A DNA stretch of 64,000 nt from CAWDVK01 sp963805715 (GTDB taxonomy: Bacteria; Actinomycetota; Actinomycetes; Streptosporangiales; Streptosporangiaceae): positions 248,001-312,000 of the forward strand of contig CAWDVK010000004.1 in assembly GCA_963805715.1 (NCBI GenBank), given 5' to 3'. The translations under genes were made by a program, and so were the position numbers. Below, piece by piece: positions 1-7,942 of this stretch (positions within the stretch are counted from its first letter, which is position 1; each line of letters begins with the position of its first letter). The notes beneath the pieces were generated by a model. That model did not search any database and was not told where the DNA came from. It was given only the letters and a program-made list of their open reading frames with translations.

Positions 1-2
1 CC

Positions 3-659
3 GCCGAGTCCGCCCGGCTGGGCCGCCTGGTGGACGACCTGCTGGACTTCTCTGCCATCGAGTCGGGCATCCTGCGGCTGCAGCAGGACTGGTGCGACAT
101 CTCGCTGGTGATCGATGCCGCTGTTGCCTGCCTGCCGCCGGAGGCGGCAGCGCTCGTCGATATCACCGGCGACCCGCGGCTGCCCGTCGTCTGGGCCGAC
201 CACGACCGGCTCGAGCAGGTGTTCGTGAACCTGCTGACGAACGCGTTCAGTCACAATGCGCCAGGCACCCGGGCGCGCGTCGGCACGCTGGCCGACGGCC
301 CCGAGCACGTCATCGTGCGCGTGGCCGACGACGGGTCGGGGCTCCCGCCGGAGCTGGCCGCCGCGCCATTCGAGCCGGCCAGGCGCCGCCGGTCGGCGAC
401 TGCGGGGGCCGGGCTCGGGTTGTCCATCGCCAAGGGAATCGTTGATGCGCACGGCGGGCAGATCGAGCTGGAGCGGCAGGCTGAGGGCACCTGCTTCCGC
501 ATCCGCCTGCCGGTCGAGGCGATCGCCAGGCTGGCCAGCGAGCTGACGGCACCGCCTGTCCCCGGTGCCGGCCGCGGCACGCTGGCCAGCGCAACCGGGC
601 CAGGGATGACGGCGGCGCCACCGGTCGCCGCGGGGACAGGAGCTTCGCCCAGTGCATGA
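3..659 (+). CDS. Sensor histidine kinase, C-terminal part (cut by window edge)
   Basis: Only the last 218 residues are present; the reading frame is open to the left edge. The first residues (LVDDLLDFSAIESG) match the end of a HisKA dimerisation helix. A HATPase_c domain follows (about residues 60-180), with the N box near NLLTNAFSHNAPGT, the G1 box DDGSGLP and the G2 box GAGLGLSIAKGIVDAHGG. The autophosphorylated His lies outside the window. A roughly 40-residue Ala/Pro/Gly tail ends the protein. The stop overlaps the start of the response regulator by 8 nt, so the two are co-translated as a two-component system. The layout resembles KdpD-type kinases, but the N-terminal sensor needed to say so is missing. 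Signal unknown. Confidence 0.85.
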   Translation, partial: AESARLGRLVDDLLDFSAIESGILRLQQDWCDISLVIDAAVACLPPEAAALVDITGDPRLPVVWADHDRLEQVFVNLLTNAFSHNAPGTRARVGTLADGPEHVIVRVADDGSGLPPELAAAPFEPARRRRSATAGAGLGLSIAKGIVDAHGGQIELERQAEGTCFRIRLPVEAIARLASELTAPPVPGAGRGTLASATGPGMTAAPPVAAGTGASPSA

Positions 660-1356
660 CGAGCCACCTCGCACCCGCGCGCTCGTGGTCGAGGATGATC
701 CCAATATCGTGGACCTGATCAGGTCCAATCTGTCGGTGCGCGGCTTCGACACGGTCGTGTCGACGGACGGCATGCGGGCGCTCAAGCTGCTGGAGACCGA
801 GGCGCCCGACATCGTGCTGCTGGACCTCATGCTGCCCGAGGTGGACGGCTTCGAGCTGTGCCAGCAGATCCGGGAGCGCTCGTCGGTGGCGATCATCGTC
901 GTCTCCGCCCGCGGCGGGGAGCGGGACAAGGTCACCGCCCTGAACGTGGGCGCCGATGACTACATGACCAAGCCGTTCAGCATCGAGGAACTGCTCGCCC
1001 GGATCACGGCCACGCTGCGGCGGACCCGGCCCGCCGCCACTCCGGATACCGCGCCGCTGACGATCACTATCGGCGAGCTGGTCATCGACCTCAGCATGCA
1101 GCAGGTCTCGGTGGCCGGCCTGCCGGTGCACCTGACGCCGACAGAGTTCGCGCTGCTGCGGGAACTGGCGATCAACCGGGGCAAGCTGCTCACCCACGCG
1201 CACCTGCTGCGGCGGGTATGGGGACACGGCTACGAGACCGAGACCGAGTACGTGCGGGTCTATGTCCGCCGCCTCCGGGCCAAGCTGGAGAGCGAAGGCG
1301 GGGCGCCGCTGATTCTCACCCAGCCCAGGGCCGGATACCGGATCGCGGCGGAATGA
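652..1356 (+). CDS. OmpR/PhoB-family response regulator
   Basis: 234 residues. Receiver domain at about residues 5-120: acidic pocket VVEDD, phosphoacceptor Asp in IVLLDLMLPEVDGFE, conserved Ser in VVSARGGERDKV and Lys in DDYMTKPF. A winged-helix DNA-binding domain (about 135-232) carries LTPTEFALLRELA and VRVYVRRLRAKLE, the pattern of KdpE-like regulators. The start is GTG at 652, inside the kinase gene; the ATG at 656 is in another frame. It is the partner of the upstream kinase. Whether it controls potassium uptake or the sugar transporter next door is not shown by the sequence. Confidence 0.9.
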   Translation: MHDEPPRTRALVVEDDPNIVDLIRSNLSVRGFDTVVSTDGMRALKLLETEAPDIVLLDLMLPEVDGFELCQQIRERSSVAIIVVSARGGERDKVTALNVGADDYMTKPFSIEELLARITATLRRTRPAATPDTAPLTITIGELVIDLSMQQVSVAGLPVHLTPTEFALLRELAINRGKLLTHAHLLRRVWGHGYETETEYVRVYVRRLRAKLESEGGAPLILTQPRAGYRIAAE

Positions 1357-1385
1357 GATGGTATCGGCGCACCGGCGCGTACCCT

Positions 1386-1449
1386 TTGACCTGCGGTTTT
1401 TCTGTTTATAAAATATTCATGCTGTTACGACGATGTTAACGACGATGTT
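1386..1449 (+). promoter_or_regulatory. Sigma-70-type promoter with tandem operator-like repeats, sugar ABC operon
   Basis: In a strongly AT-rich island within high-GC DNA, TTGACC (1386-1391) is followed after 17 nt by TAAAAT (1409-1414). The octamer palindrome TTTATAAA (1405-1412) overlaps the -10. Just downstream, two copies of ACGACGATGTT (1427-1437 and 1439-1449) flank the expected start of transcription and look like a repressor site. The transporter gene begins about 60-110 nt further on. That the site binds a sugar-responsive repressor is inference. Confidence 0.7.
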
Positions 1450-1507
1450 TACCCGAATCCCTCTAGTCTTTCCCCGGAGCACATTTGAGGTCCGGCGGCG
1501 ATAGGTC

Positions 1508-2779
1508 ATGCGGGCCACCTACCCGTATCGATTCGTCCCGCCCGCAAACGAGGTGGTCAACTTGCATTCACTCACCAAGGGAGCGGCGCTGACAGCGCTG
1601 GCAGGCGGCACGGCGCTGGTCCTGGCAGCCTGCGGCAGCAGCTCGCCGAGTACGAGCAGTTCCAGCAGTTCAAGCCCCAGCAGTTCATCCGTTCCGACGG
1701 TCTCGGCGACGTCCTTCACCCGCGACTTCTCGGCGATGGCCACGCTGAAGCCGCTCGCCGCGATGGGCAAGGGCAGCGTTGGCGTCATCCTGCCGGACAC
1801 CGTGTCGTCCGCCCGCTACGTCGAATTCGACGCGCCCTACCTGACCAAGGCCCTGGAGACGGCTGGCCTCACATCTTCCCAGTTCACTGTGCAGAACGCG
1901 CAGGGCAGTGATGCCACGGAGCTGAGTGACGCCCAGGCGGACATCACCAAGGGCGCGACGGTCCTCATCATGGACCCGCTCGACTCCGGCGTCGGCACGT
2001 CGATCGAGAAGTACGCCGCCTCCCACGGCGTGGCCGTCATCGACTACGACCGGCTGACCCTGGGCGGCAGCCGCAAGTACTACGTCAGCTTCAACAACGT
2101 GTACGTCGGCACGCTGCTGGGCCAGGGCCTGGTCAGCTGCGTCGCCGCCTGGCACGTCGCGAAGCCGAACGTGCTGGTCATGTACGGCGCGCCGACCGAC
2201 AACAACGCCACCCTGTTCGCGCAGGGCTACACCGCCGTCATGAAGCCGTACTTCTCCTCCGGCAAGTGGGTCCAGGTCGGCAAGGCCGCCGGAACCTGGG
2301 ACCCGCCCACGGCCGAAGCCGAGTTCCAGGGCCAGTACACCGCGCACAAGAACATCAACGCGCTGCTCGCCCCGAACGACGAGAACGCGGCCCCGATCAT
2401 CCACTACCTGCAGACGCAGGGAATCAAGGCCAAGACGTTCCCGGTCACCGGCCAGGACGCGACCCTGATCGGCCTGCAGAACATCCTGTCCGGTTACCAG
2501 TGCGGCACCGTCTACAAGCCGATCTACCTGGAGGCTCAGGCGGCCGCGGCGCTGGCCATGTACGCCAGGGCAGGCAAGACACCGCCGCCGGCGCTGGTCA
2601 ACGGCAGCGTCATGGACACCACGGCCAAGGTCAGCGTTCCGTCGGTGCTGCTGAAGCCGGAGTGGGTGACCCCGTCGAACATGAACTCGACGGTCATCGC
2701 TGACAACTTCGTTCCGGCTTCGCAGCTGTGCACCGGCGCGTACAAGGCCGAATGCACCGCGGCAGGGATCATGGGGTGA
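1508..2779 (+). CDS. Sugar ABC transporter substrate-binding lipoprotein (XylF-like)
   Basis: 423 residues as drawn. The signal peptide ends in the lipobox LAAC followed by a Ser-rich linker, so the mature protein is a lipoprotein on the outer face of the membrane. The rest is a periplasmic-binding-protein type 1 fold, with KGATVLIMDPLDSG and VAVIDYDRL typical of xylose-binding proteins. The true start may be internal: the residues before VVNLHSLTKG do not look like a signal peptide, and GTG 1553 or TTG 1562 (behind GAGG at 1550-1553) would give a normal one. It is the first gene of a three-gene sugar importer. Xylose is the best guess; ribose or another pentose is possible. Confidence 0.85.
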   Translation: MRATYPYRFVPPANEVVNLHSLTKGAALTALAGGTALVLAACGSSSPSTSSSSSSSPSSSSVPTVSATSFTRDFSAMATLKPLAAMGKGSVGVILPDTVSSARYVEFDAPYLTKALETAGLTSSQFTVQNAQGSDATELSDAQADITKGATVLIMDPLDSGVGTSIEKYAASHGVAVIDYDRLTLGGSRKYYVSFNNVYVGTLLGQGLVSCVAAWHVAKPNVLVMYGAPTDNNATLFAQGYTAVMKPYFSSGKWVQVGKAAGTWDPPTAEAEFQGQYTAHKNINALLAPNDENAAPIIHYLQTQGIKAKTFPVTGQDATLIGLQNILSGYQCGTVYKPIYLEAQAAAALAMYARAGKTPPPALVNGSVMDTTAKVSVPSVLLKPEWVTPSNMNSTVIADNFVPASQLCTGAYKAECTAAGIMG

Positions 2780-2813
2780 TCATGAGCGCTCGATCCAGAG
2801 CCGGGTTCCGGCA

Positions 2814-3716
2814 GTGGTGACAGCAGGCGCTGGCGATGGCGCCCGGCCCGCATCAGCGGGCCGGGCGCCATCCGGCGCCACATCGGCTGGCCCGCAGTCC
2901 GCGGGCCAGGGGGATGCTCCGCTGCTCCGGCTGCAAGGGATAGGCAAGAACTTCGGCCCGGTGCAGGCCCTGATGGATATCAATCTCGACATTCCCGAGG
3001 GCGCCGTCACCGCCCTGGTGGGCGACAACGGCGCGGGCAAGTCCACTCTCATCAAGACCATCTCGGGCATCTGGGAGCCCAGTCACGGCCAGCTCCTGTG
3101 GAACGGCAAGCAGGTGCACCTGCACGGGCCCAAGGACGCGACCGATCTGGGCATCGCGACGGTCTACCAGGACCTCGCGCTGTGCGACAACCTGGACATC
3201 GTGCAGAACATGATGCTCGGGCACGAGATGCGGCGGCGCGGATTGCTCGACGAGGTCAGCATGGAGCTGGCCGCGAAGCAGACCCTCGCCGACCTGCGGG
3301 TTATGACTGTCCGCTCGATCAGGCAGCCGGTCGGCTCGCTGTCCGGCGGCCAGCGCCAGTCGGTTGCCGTGGCCAAGGCGGTCATGCTGGATGCCAGGCT
3401 CGTGGTCATGGACGAGCCGACAGCGGCGCTGGGCGTGACCCAGACCGAGCTCGTCCTTGATCTCATCGGCAGGCTGAGGAGCCGCGGGCACGCGGTCATC
3501 GTGATCTCGCACAACCTGACGGAGGTCTTCCAGGTTGCCGACCGGATCGCGGTGCTCTATCTGGGCCGGCTGGCCGCGGCGGGACCCGCGTCTGATTTCG
3601 ATACCCAGTCCGTCGTGGAACTCATGACCACTGGCACATCCGCGAAGGTCGCCGGGAACGGCAGCGCGGCGGAGGCCGCGTGGGCACGCGGCCGCGGCAG
3701 CGGCACGGAAGGCTGA
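2814..3716 (+). CDS. Sugar ABC transporter ATP-binding protein, single ABC domain (XylG-like)
   Basis: 300 residues. Walker A GDNGAGKST (about residue 68), Q-loop in TVYQDLALCDNL, signature LSGGQRQSV, Walker B LVVMDEPTAAL, and switch His in VIVISHNL. Carbohydrate ATPases such as XylG and RbsA have two ABC domains; this one has a single domain, like the short forms found in actinobacteria, and would act as a homodimer. The GTG at 2814 (or 2817) gives a 36-residue low-complexity leader containing the 15-bp hairpin. No in-frame ATG, GTG or TTG exists between the hairpin and the ABC domain, so this start is retained without strong support. Confidence 0.85.
   Translation: MVTAGAGDGARPASAGRAPSGATSAGPQSAGQGDAPLLRLQGIGKNFGPVQALMDINLDIPEGAVTALVGDNGAGKSTLIKTISGIWEPSHGQLLWNGKQVHLHGPKDATDLGIATVYQDLALCDNLDIVQNMMLGHEMRRRGLLDEVSMELAAKQTLADLRVMTVRSIRQPVGSLSGGQRQSVAVAKAVMLDARLVVMDEPTAALGVTQTELVLDLIGRLRSRGHAVIVISHNLTEVFQVADRIAVLYLGRLAAAGPASDFDTQSVVELMTTGTSAKVAGNGSAAEAAWARGRGSGTEG
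2837..2870 (+). promoter_or_regulatory. Perfect 15-bp hairpin at the binding-protein/ATPase junction
   Basis: TGGCGCCCGGCCCGC (2837-2851), loop ATCA, then its exact reverse complement (2856-2870). It lies 57 nt after the stop of the binding-protein gene and inside the first codons of the ATPase gene. Such structures commonly protect the abundant upstream binding-protein mRNA and reduce transport-gene expression. That role here is inference; the inverted repeat is seen directly. Confidence 0.7.
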
Positions 3717-3718
3717 AC

Positions 3719-5041
3719 ATGTCACCGACAGACAGCGGCGCGGAGCAGGGCCTGGTCGACCCGGTAGCGGTGGCCGACCAGCCTGCCAGCGAGGAGATCG
3801 CCCAGGAGGCAGCCCGGGCCGGAGCGCCGGAGCTGATCGCCAATTCGATCGGCGAGTACGCTCGCATCTGGCTCAAGCGGGTCAGGAGCGGCGAGAGCGG
3901 CGCGCTGCCCATCATCGTCGGCCTGGTCGCCATCGTGATCTTCTTCCAGGCCAAGAACTCGCTGTTCCTGTCCGCGGGCAACCTGGTCAACCTGATGGTG
4001 CAGGGCGCGCCGTTCGTCCTGCTGGGCATGGCCGAGGTCTTCGTCCTGCTGCTGGGCGAGATTGACCTGTCCGTGGGCTACAACGCGGGGATCGGGGCCG
4101 TTGCCACGCTCTGGGCCGTCTATACGCTGCCCTGGTGGGTCGCCGTCCTGATCGGGCTCGCGTCCACCGCGTTCATCGGCCTGGTCATGGGAACGATCAT
4201 CACCCGGCTGGGGCTGCCGTCCTTCGTGGTCACGCTGGCCGGCCTGCTCGGCCTGGAGGGCCTGATGATCATCATGGTCGCCCACACCGGGCATGGTGCG
4301 GGCGGCTCGATCCAGAACCCGAGCAACGTCCTGTACGACCTGACCGCCGGGAACCTGAGCCCGGCGGCCGGGTGGATCGTGATGATCGTCCTGGTCGCGC
4401 TGGCCGGCTCTTTCATGATCATGCGCGACCGTCGCAGGCGCGCGGCCGGCCTGGTGGCTCCGCCGCTCGGCGTCACGCTGCTGAAGGTCGCGGTCATGGC
4501 GGTCGCCGGCGTCATCGTGGTGCTCATCGGCAACGCCAACCGCGGCGTCACCGTGGTGCTGCGCGGGGTGCCCTGGGTCGTCCTCATCGTGCTCGGTGTT
4601 CTCGTGCTGTATACGGTGCTGACCGGGCGGACCCGCTTCGGGCGCTATATCTACGCGATCGGCGGCAACGCCGAGGCCGCCCGCAGGGCTGGCGTCAACC
4701 TCGCGGTGGTCCGGACGCTGGCGTTCACGCTCTGCGGCCTGACGGCCGGAATCGGCGGCATCGTCTACATGTCCTACACCAACTCCATCGGCACGGACCT
4801 GAACGGCGGCCAGCTCGTGCTGTTCGCCGTGGCCGCGGCCGTCATCGGCGGCACGAACCTGTTCGGTGGCCGGGGCAGGATGCTGCACGCGCTACTCGGC
4901 GGGCTCGTCGTCGCGACGATTTACAACGGCCTCTACCTGATCGGGCTGAGCGCAGCTGACACCGACATTGTCACCGCGATCGTGCTGCTCGCGGCGGTGA
5001 CCGTGGACACCGTGGCCAGGCGGCGCAGCTCCGCCAGCTAG
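3719..5041 (+). CDS. Sugar ABC transporter permease (XylH/RbsC-like)
   Basis: 440 residues with about ten hydrophobic membrane segments. It belongs to the BPD_transp_2 family: the conserved GEIDLSVGYNAGIGA segment and the late loop AVIGGTNLFGGRG are both visible. ATG 3719 was chosen because GGAAGG (3707-3712) sits just upstream and the gene then starts 2 nt after the ATPase stop. The roughly 50-residue N-terminal tail before the first membrane segment is cytoplasmic and acidic. It forms the channel with the preceding binding protein and ATPase. Confidence 0.9.
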   Translation: MSPTDSGAEQGLVDPVAVADQPASEEIAQEAARAGAPELIANSIGEYARIWLKRVRSGESGALPIIVGLVAIVIFFQAKNSLFLSAGNLVNLMVQGAPFVLLGMAEVFVLLLGEIDLSVGYNAGIGAVATLWAVYTLPWWVAVLIGLASTAFIGLVMGTIITRLGLPSFVVTLAGLLGLEGLMIIMVAHTGHGAGGSIQNPSNVLYDLTAGNLSPAAGWIVMIVLVALAGSFMIMRDRRRRAAGLVAPPLGVTLLKVAVMAVAGVIVVLIGNANRGVTVVLRGVPWVVLIVLGVLVLYTVLTGRTRFGRYIYAIGGNAEAARRAGVNLAVVRTLAFTLCGLTAGIGGIVYMSYTNSIGTDLNGGQLVLFAVAAAVIGGTNLFGGRGRMLHALLGGLVVATIYNGLYLIGLSAADTDIVTAIVLLAAVTVDTVARRRSSAS

Positions 5042-5048
5042 CCGGGCG

Positions 5049-5078
5049 CCGGTGCCCGGTCAGGCGGTCGGGCACCGG
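5049..5078 (+). terminator. Hairpin terminator after the sugar ABC operon
   Basis: CCGGTGCCCG (5049-5058) pairs perfectly with CGGGCACCGG (5069-5078) across a 10-nt loop, 8 nt after the permease stop. Only a short T run (CCTTTTCG) follows, about 14 nt later, as is usual in high-GC actinobacteria. Confidence 0.65.
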
Positions 5079-5157
5079 CACCAGCCGGACCTTTTCGCCC
5101 CTGGTCTCGCTGTCCGAGCGGAATAGCCGCTATGGCACACTGGTTGGGACGAGCAAA

Positions 5158-5284
5158 GCGTGCTCCGGGGTCGGTGAAATTCCGAACCGGCGGTGATAGT
5201 CCGCGACCCGGCCGAATCCATCGGCCGGCTGAGCCGGTGAAATTCCGGCGCCGACGGTCAGAGTCCGGATGGGAGGCAGCACGC
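5158..5284 (+). promoter_or_regulatory. FMN riboswitch (RFN element)
   Basis: All the characteristic blocks are present: GTGCTCCGGGGTCGGTGAAA opening the element, the first AAATTCCGAACCGGCGGT, AGTCCGCGAC, the second GCCGGTGAAATTCCGG, and GACGGTCAGAGTCCGGATGG. The closing P1 stem is GCGTGCT (5158-5164) paired perfectly with AGCACGC (5278-5284). It precedes the riboflavin genes. In the known family, FMN binding shuts off downstream expression. Confidence 0.95.
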
Positions 5285-5374
5285 GCACGGCAGGCCTGAG
5301 CAGGGCCGGTAGCCGTGCACGCGCATTCCGCGCACCCCCCGGAGCCTGCAGGAGGCTAGCAGCTCCGGAGGAGG
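5285..5374 (+). promoter_or_regulatory. Candidate riboswitch expression platform
   Basis: Two hairpins follow the aptamer: GCACGGC (5285-5291) with GCCGTGC (5312-5318), and CCGGAGC (5339-5345) with GCTCCGG (5362-5368). The 3' arm of the second runs into the ribE ribosome-binding site GGAGGAGG (5367-5374), so it could hide it. There is no T run, which favours translational rather than transcriptional control. This is inferred from pairing only. Confidence 0.5.
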
Positions 5375-5379
5375 AGTCG

Positions 5380-6009
5380 GTGTTTACCGGAATCGTGGAA
5401 GAGCTCGGTGAGGTCGTCGCCCTGCACCTGAACGGCAGCTCAGGCCGGCTCACCGTGCGGGGGCCGCTGGTGACCGCTGGTGCGTCCCGCGGCGATTCGA
5501 TAGCGATCAACGGCGTCTGCCTGACGGTTACCGAGCTCGCTGACGGCCAGTTCAGCGCGGACGTCATGGGAGAGACCCTGGCCCGGTCCAGTCTCGGATC
5601 GCTGCTGCCCGGAGCCGGAGTCAACCTGGAGCGGCCGCTGCGGCTAGCTGACCGGCTGGGCGGTCACATGGTCCAGGGCCATGTCGACGGGACCGGCACC
5701 ATCATCGAGCGGCGGCCAGCTGGCGACTGGGAAGTCGTGCGCATCTCGGTGCCGCCGGAGCTTGCTCGTTACGTGGTGCATAAGGGATCAGTCGCCGTCG
5801 ACGGGATCAGCCTGACCGTCTCGGCGACCTCCGGCGCCGGGCGGAACGAGGGCGGCGGTCCGGCCTGGATCGAGGTCAGCCTCATCCCGGAGACGCTGGC
5901 GCGCACCACCCTGGGCCGGAAAGAGGCCGGTGAGGTCGTCAACCTGGAGGTTGACATGATCGCCAAGTACGTGGAGCGGCTGATCGTGGCAGGAGGGCGG
6001 CCGGCATGA
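5380..6009 (+). CDS. ribE: Riboflavin synthase, alpha subunit
   Basis: 209 residues. It converts two 6,7-dimethyl-8-ribityllumazine molecules to riboflavin. It starts with the family hallmark MFTGIVEELG and has two tandem lumazine-binding repeats (about 1-95 and 96-205), each with the INGVCLTV or VDGISLTV pattern; MVQGHVDGTG is also conserved. GTG 5380 was chosen because GGAGGAGG lies immediately upstream and the canonical N-terminus follows. It is the first gene after the FMN riboswitch, and its stop overlaps ribBA by 4 nt (ATGA). Confidence 0.96.
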   Translation: MFTGIVEELGEVVALHLNGSSGRLTVRGPLVTAGASRGDSIAINGVCLTVTELADGQFSADVMGETLARSSLGSLLPGAGVNLERPLRLADRLGGHMVQGHVDGTGTIIERRPAGDWEVVRISVPPELARYVVHKGSVAVDGISLTVSATSGAGRNEGGGPAWIEVSLIPETLARTTLGRKEAGEVVNLEVDMIAKYVERLIVAGGRPA

Positions 6010-7409
6010 CTCGCGAGCCATCCGACGGCGGCGCCGCGGGCGGGGTCGTTCTCGATGACGTGCGGCGGGCCATAGCCGATATCGCCGCAGGCAAGGCCGT
6101 GGTCGTGGTCGATGACGCCGACCGGGAGAACGAGGGCGACATCATCTTCGCCGCCAGCAAGGCCACGCCCGCGCTGGTCGCGTTCATGGTCCGGCACACC
6201 AGCGGCGTCGTCTGCGTGCCGATGCCCGGCGCGGAGCTGGACCGGCTGCAGCTGCCGCTGATGACCGCGCAGAACAGGGAGCGGATGCGGACGGCCTACA
6301 CGGTCAGCGTGGACGCGCGTGACGGCGTCAGCACCGGGATCTCGGCCGCTGACCGGGCCAAGACCATCCGTACCCTGGTGGACTCGGCGACTGAGCCCTA
6401 CGAGCTAGTCCGGCCCGGCCATGTGTTCCCGCTCCGGTACACCGAGGGCGGGGTGCTGCGCCGGCCCGGCCACACCGAGGCCGCCGTCGACCTGGCCCGG
6501 CTGGCCGGCCTGCCGCCTGCCGGCGTGGTGGCCGAGGTGGTCAACGATGACGGGACGATGGCCAGGCTGCCCGCGCTGCGCGCCTTCGCCGACGAGCACG
6601 GCCTGGCGCTGATCTCGATTGCCCAGCTGATCGGGCACCGCCGGCATGCCGAGCGCATGGTCAGCCGGGTCGTGGAGACCAGGGTGCCGAATGAGTTCGG
6701 CACCTGGCGGGCCGTCGGCTACCTCAGCAAGCTTGACGGCACTGAGCACCTGGCCCTGGTACTCGGCGACCTGACTGCTCCCGGCCGTGACGTGCTCGTC
6801 CGGATGCACTCGGAGTGCCTGACCGGGGATGTATTCGGCTCGCAGCGCTGCGACTGCGGGGAGCAGCTGGACGCCGCGATGGCGGCGATCGCGGCCGAGG
6901 GCCGCGGCATCGTGCTGTACCTGCGCGGGCACGAGGGCCGCGGCATCGGGCTGCTGAGCAAGCTGCGGGCCTATCAGCTGCAAGACGGCGGCGCCGATAC
7001 CGTGGACGCGAACCTGGGCCTCGGGCTGCCCGTCGATGCGCGCGACTATTCCACCGGCGCGCAGATCATCGCCGACCTGGGCGTGCGCTCGCTCCGGCTG
7101 CTGACCAACAACCTGGCCAAGGTGCGCGGCCTGGCCGGATTCGGGCTGGAAGTGACGGGCCGGGTCCCGTTGCCGGTGACGCCCACGGCGGCCAACCTGC
7201 GCTACCTGACGGCCAAGCGGGATCGGCTCGGCCACCAGCTTGATCACCTTCCGGTCAGCATCACCCCGGCCAATGGCTCGGGGCCGGCCCGCGGAGCTAA
7301 CCCGGCCGCCAGCACCGGCGCATCAGCGGCCGGCACACCGGCGGCCGGGCAGGCCGGCCCGGACACGGTGGGAGGCATCAGCCCGGCCCCCGCGGCAGCC
7401 TGCCAGTGA
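6006..7409 (+). CDS. ribBA: Bifunctional DHBP synthase / GTP cyclohydrolase II
   Basis: 467 residues. The N-terminal domain (about 10-210) makes 3,4-dihydroxy-2-butanone 4-phosphate from ribulose 5-phosphate: DDADRENEGDIIFAA, RPGHVFPLR and the C-terminal ERMVSR boundary are seen. The second domain (about 215-415) opens GTP: zinc cysteines in HSECLTGDVFGSQRCDCG, then RGHEGRGIGL and NNLAKVRGL. It feeds both branches of riboflavin synthesis. A roughly 50-residue Ala/Gly/Pro tail follows the second domain and is probably disordered. It overlaps ribE and ribH by 4 nt on each side. Confidence 0.96.
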   Translation: MTREPSDGGAAGGVVLDDVRRAIADIAAGKAVVVVDDADRENEGDIIFAASKATPALVAFMVRHTSGVVCVPMPGAELDRLQLPLMTAQNRERMRTAYTVSVDARDGVSTGISAADRAKTIRTLVDSATEPYELVRPGHVFPLRYTEGGVLRRPGHTEAAVDLARLAGLPPAGVVAEVVNDDGTMARLPALRAFADEHGLALISIAQLIGHRRHAERMVSRVVETRVPNEFGTWRAVGYLSKLDGTEHLALVLGDLTAPGRDVLVRMHSECLTGDVFGSQRCDCGEQLDAAMAAIAAEGRGIVLYLRGHEGRGIGLLSKLRAYQLQDGGADTVDANLGLGLPVDARDYSTGAQIIADLGVRSLRLLTNNLAKVRGLAGFGLEVTGRVPLPVTPTAANLRYLTAKRDRLGHQLDHLPVSITPANGSGPARGANPAASTGASAAGTPAAGQAGPDTVGGISPAPAAACQ

Positions 7410-7939
7410 GCGGTCAGGGCCGTCCGCCCGGCCGGCTGGTCGCCGCCAGCGGTCTGACGCTGGCCATCGCGGCCACCCGCTGGCACTCCGAGATCACCGA
7501 CTCGCTGGTGCGGCGGGCGCTGGCGGCAGCGGACAGCTGCGGCGTGACCGACCCGGTGGTGGTCCGGGTGCCCGGCGCGGTCGAGCTGCCGGTCGTCGCC
7601 GCGGAACTGGCCCGCCGGCATGACGCGGTGGCCTGCCTGGGTGCGGTGATCCGCGGTGGTACCCCGCATTTCGAGTATGTCTGCGACGCCGTGACCTACG
7701 GGCTTTCGCGGGTGGCGCTCGATGCCGGCACGCCGGTGGGAAACGGGGTCCTGACCTGCGACACCCTGGACCAGGCACGGGATCGCTGCGGCGGCGAGTC
7801 CAGCAGCGAGGACAAGGGCTGGGATGCTGTCGTGGCCGCGCTGGAGACTGCCCTGGTGCTGAGATCGCTGCGCGGCGCGGCGGCCGGAGGCGACGGATCG
7901 CCGCGTGCGCATGACGGGCCGGCGCACGGAAAGCTATAG
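7406..7939 (+). CDS. ribH: 6,7-dimethyl-8-ribityllumazine synthase
   Basis: 177 residues, GTG start overlapping the ribBA stop by 4 nt. It condenses DHBP with the ribitylaminopyrimidine. Conserved blocks: RVPGAVELP, LGAVIRGGTPHFEYVCD (with the catalytic His in this block), and TPVGNGVLTCDTLDQA. The 'NG' before VLT replaces the more usual 'FG' or 'LG' but leaves the pattern intact. A short acidic, Gly-rich tail follows. No ribD lies in the window, so the deaminase/reductase step must be encoded elsewhere. Confidence 0.94.
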   Translation: MSGQGRPPGRLVAASGLTLAIAATRWHSEITDSLVRRALAAADSCGVTDPVVVRVPGAVELPVVAAELARRHDAVACLGAVIRGGTPHFEYVCDAVTYGLSRVALDAGTPVGNGVLTCDTLDQARDRCGGESSSEDKGWDAVVAALETALVLRSLRGAAAGGDGSPRAHDGPAHGKL

Positions 7940-7942
7940 CGT

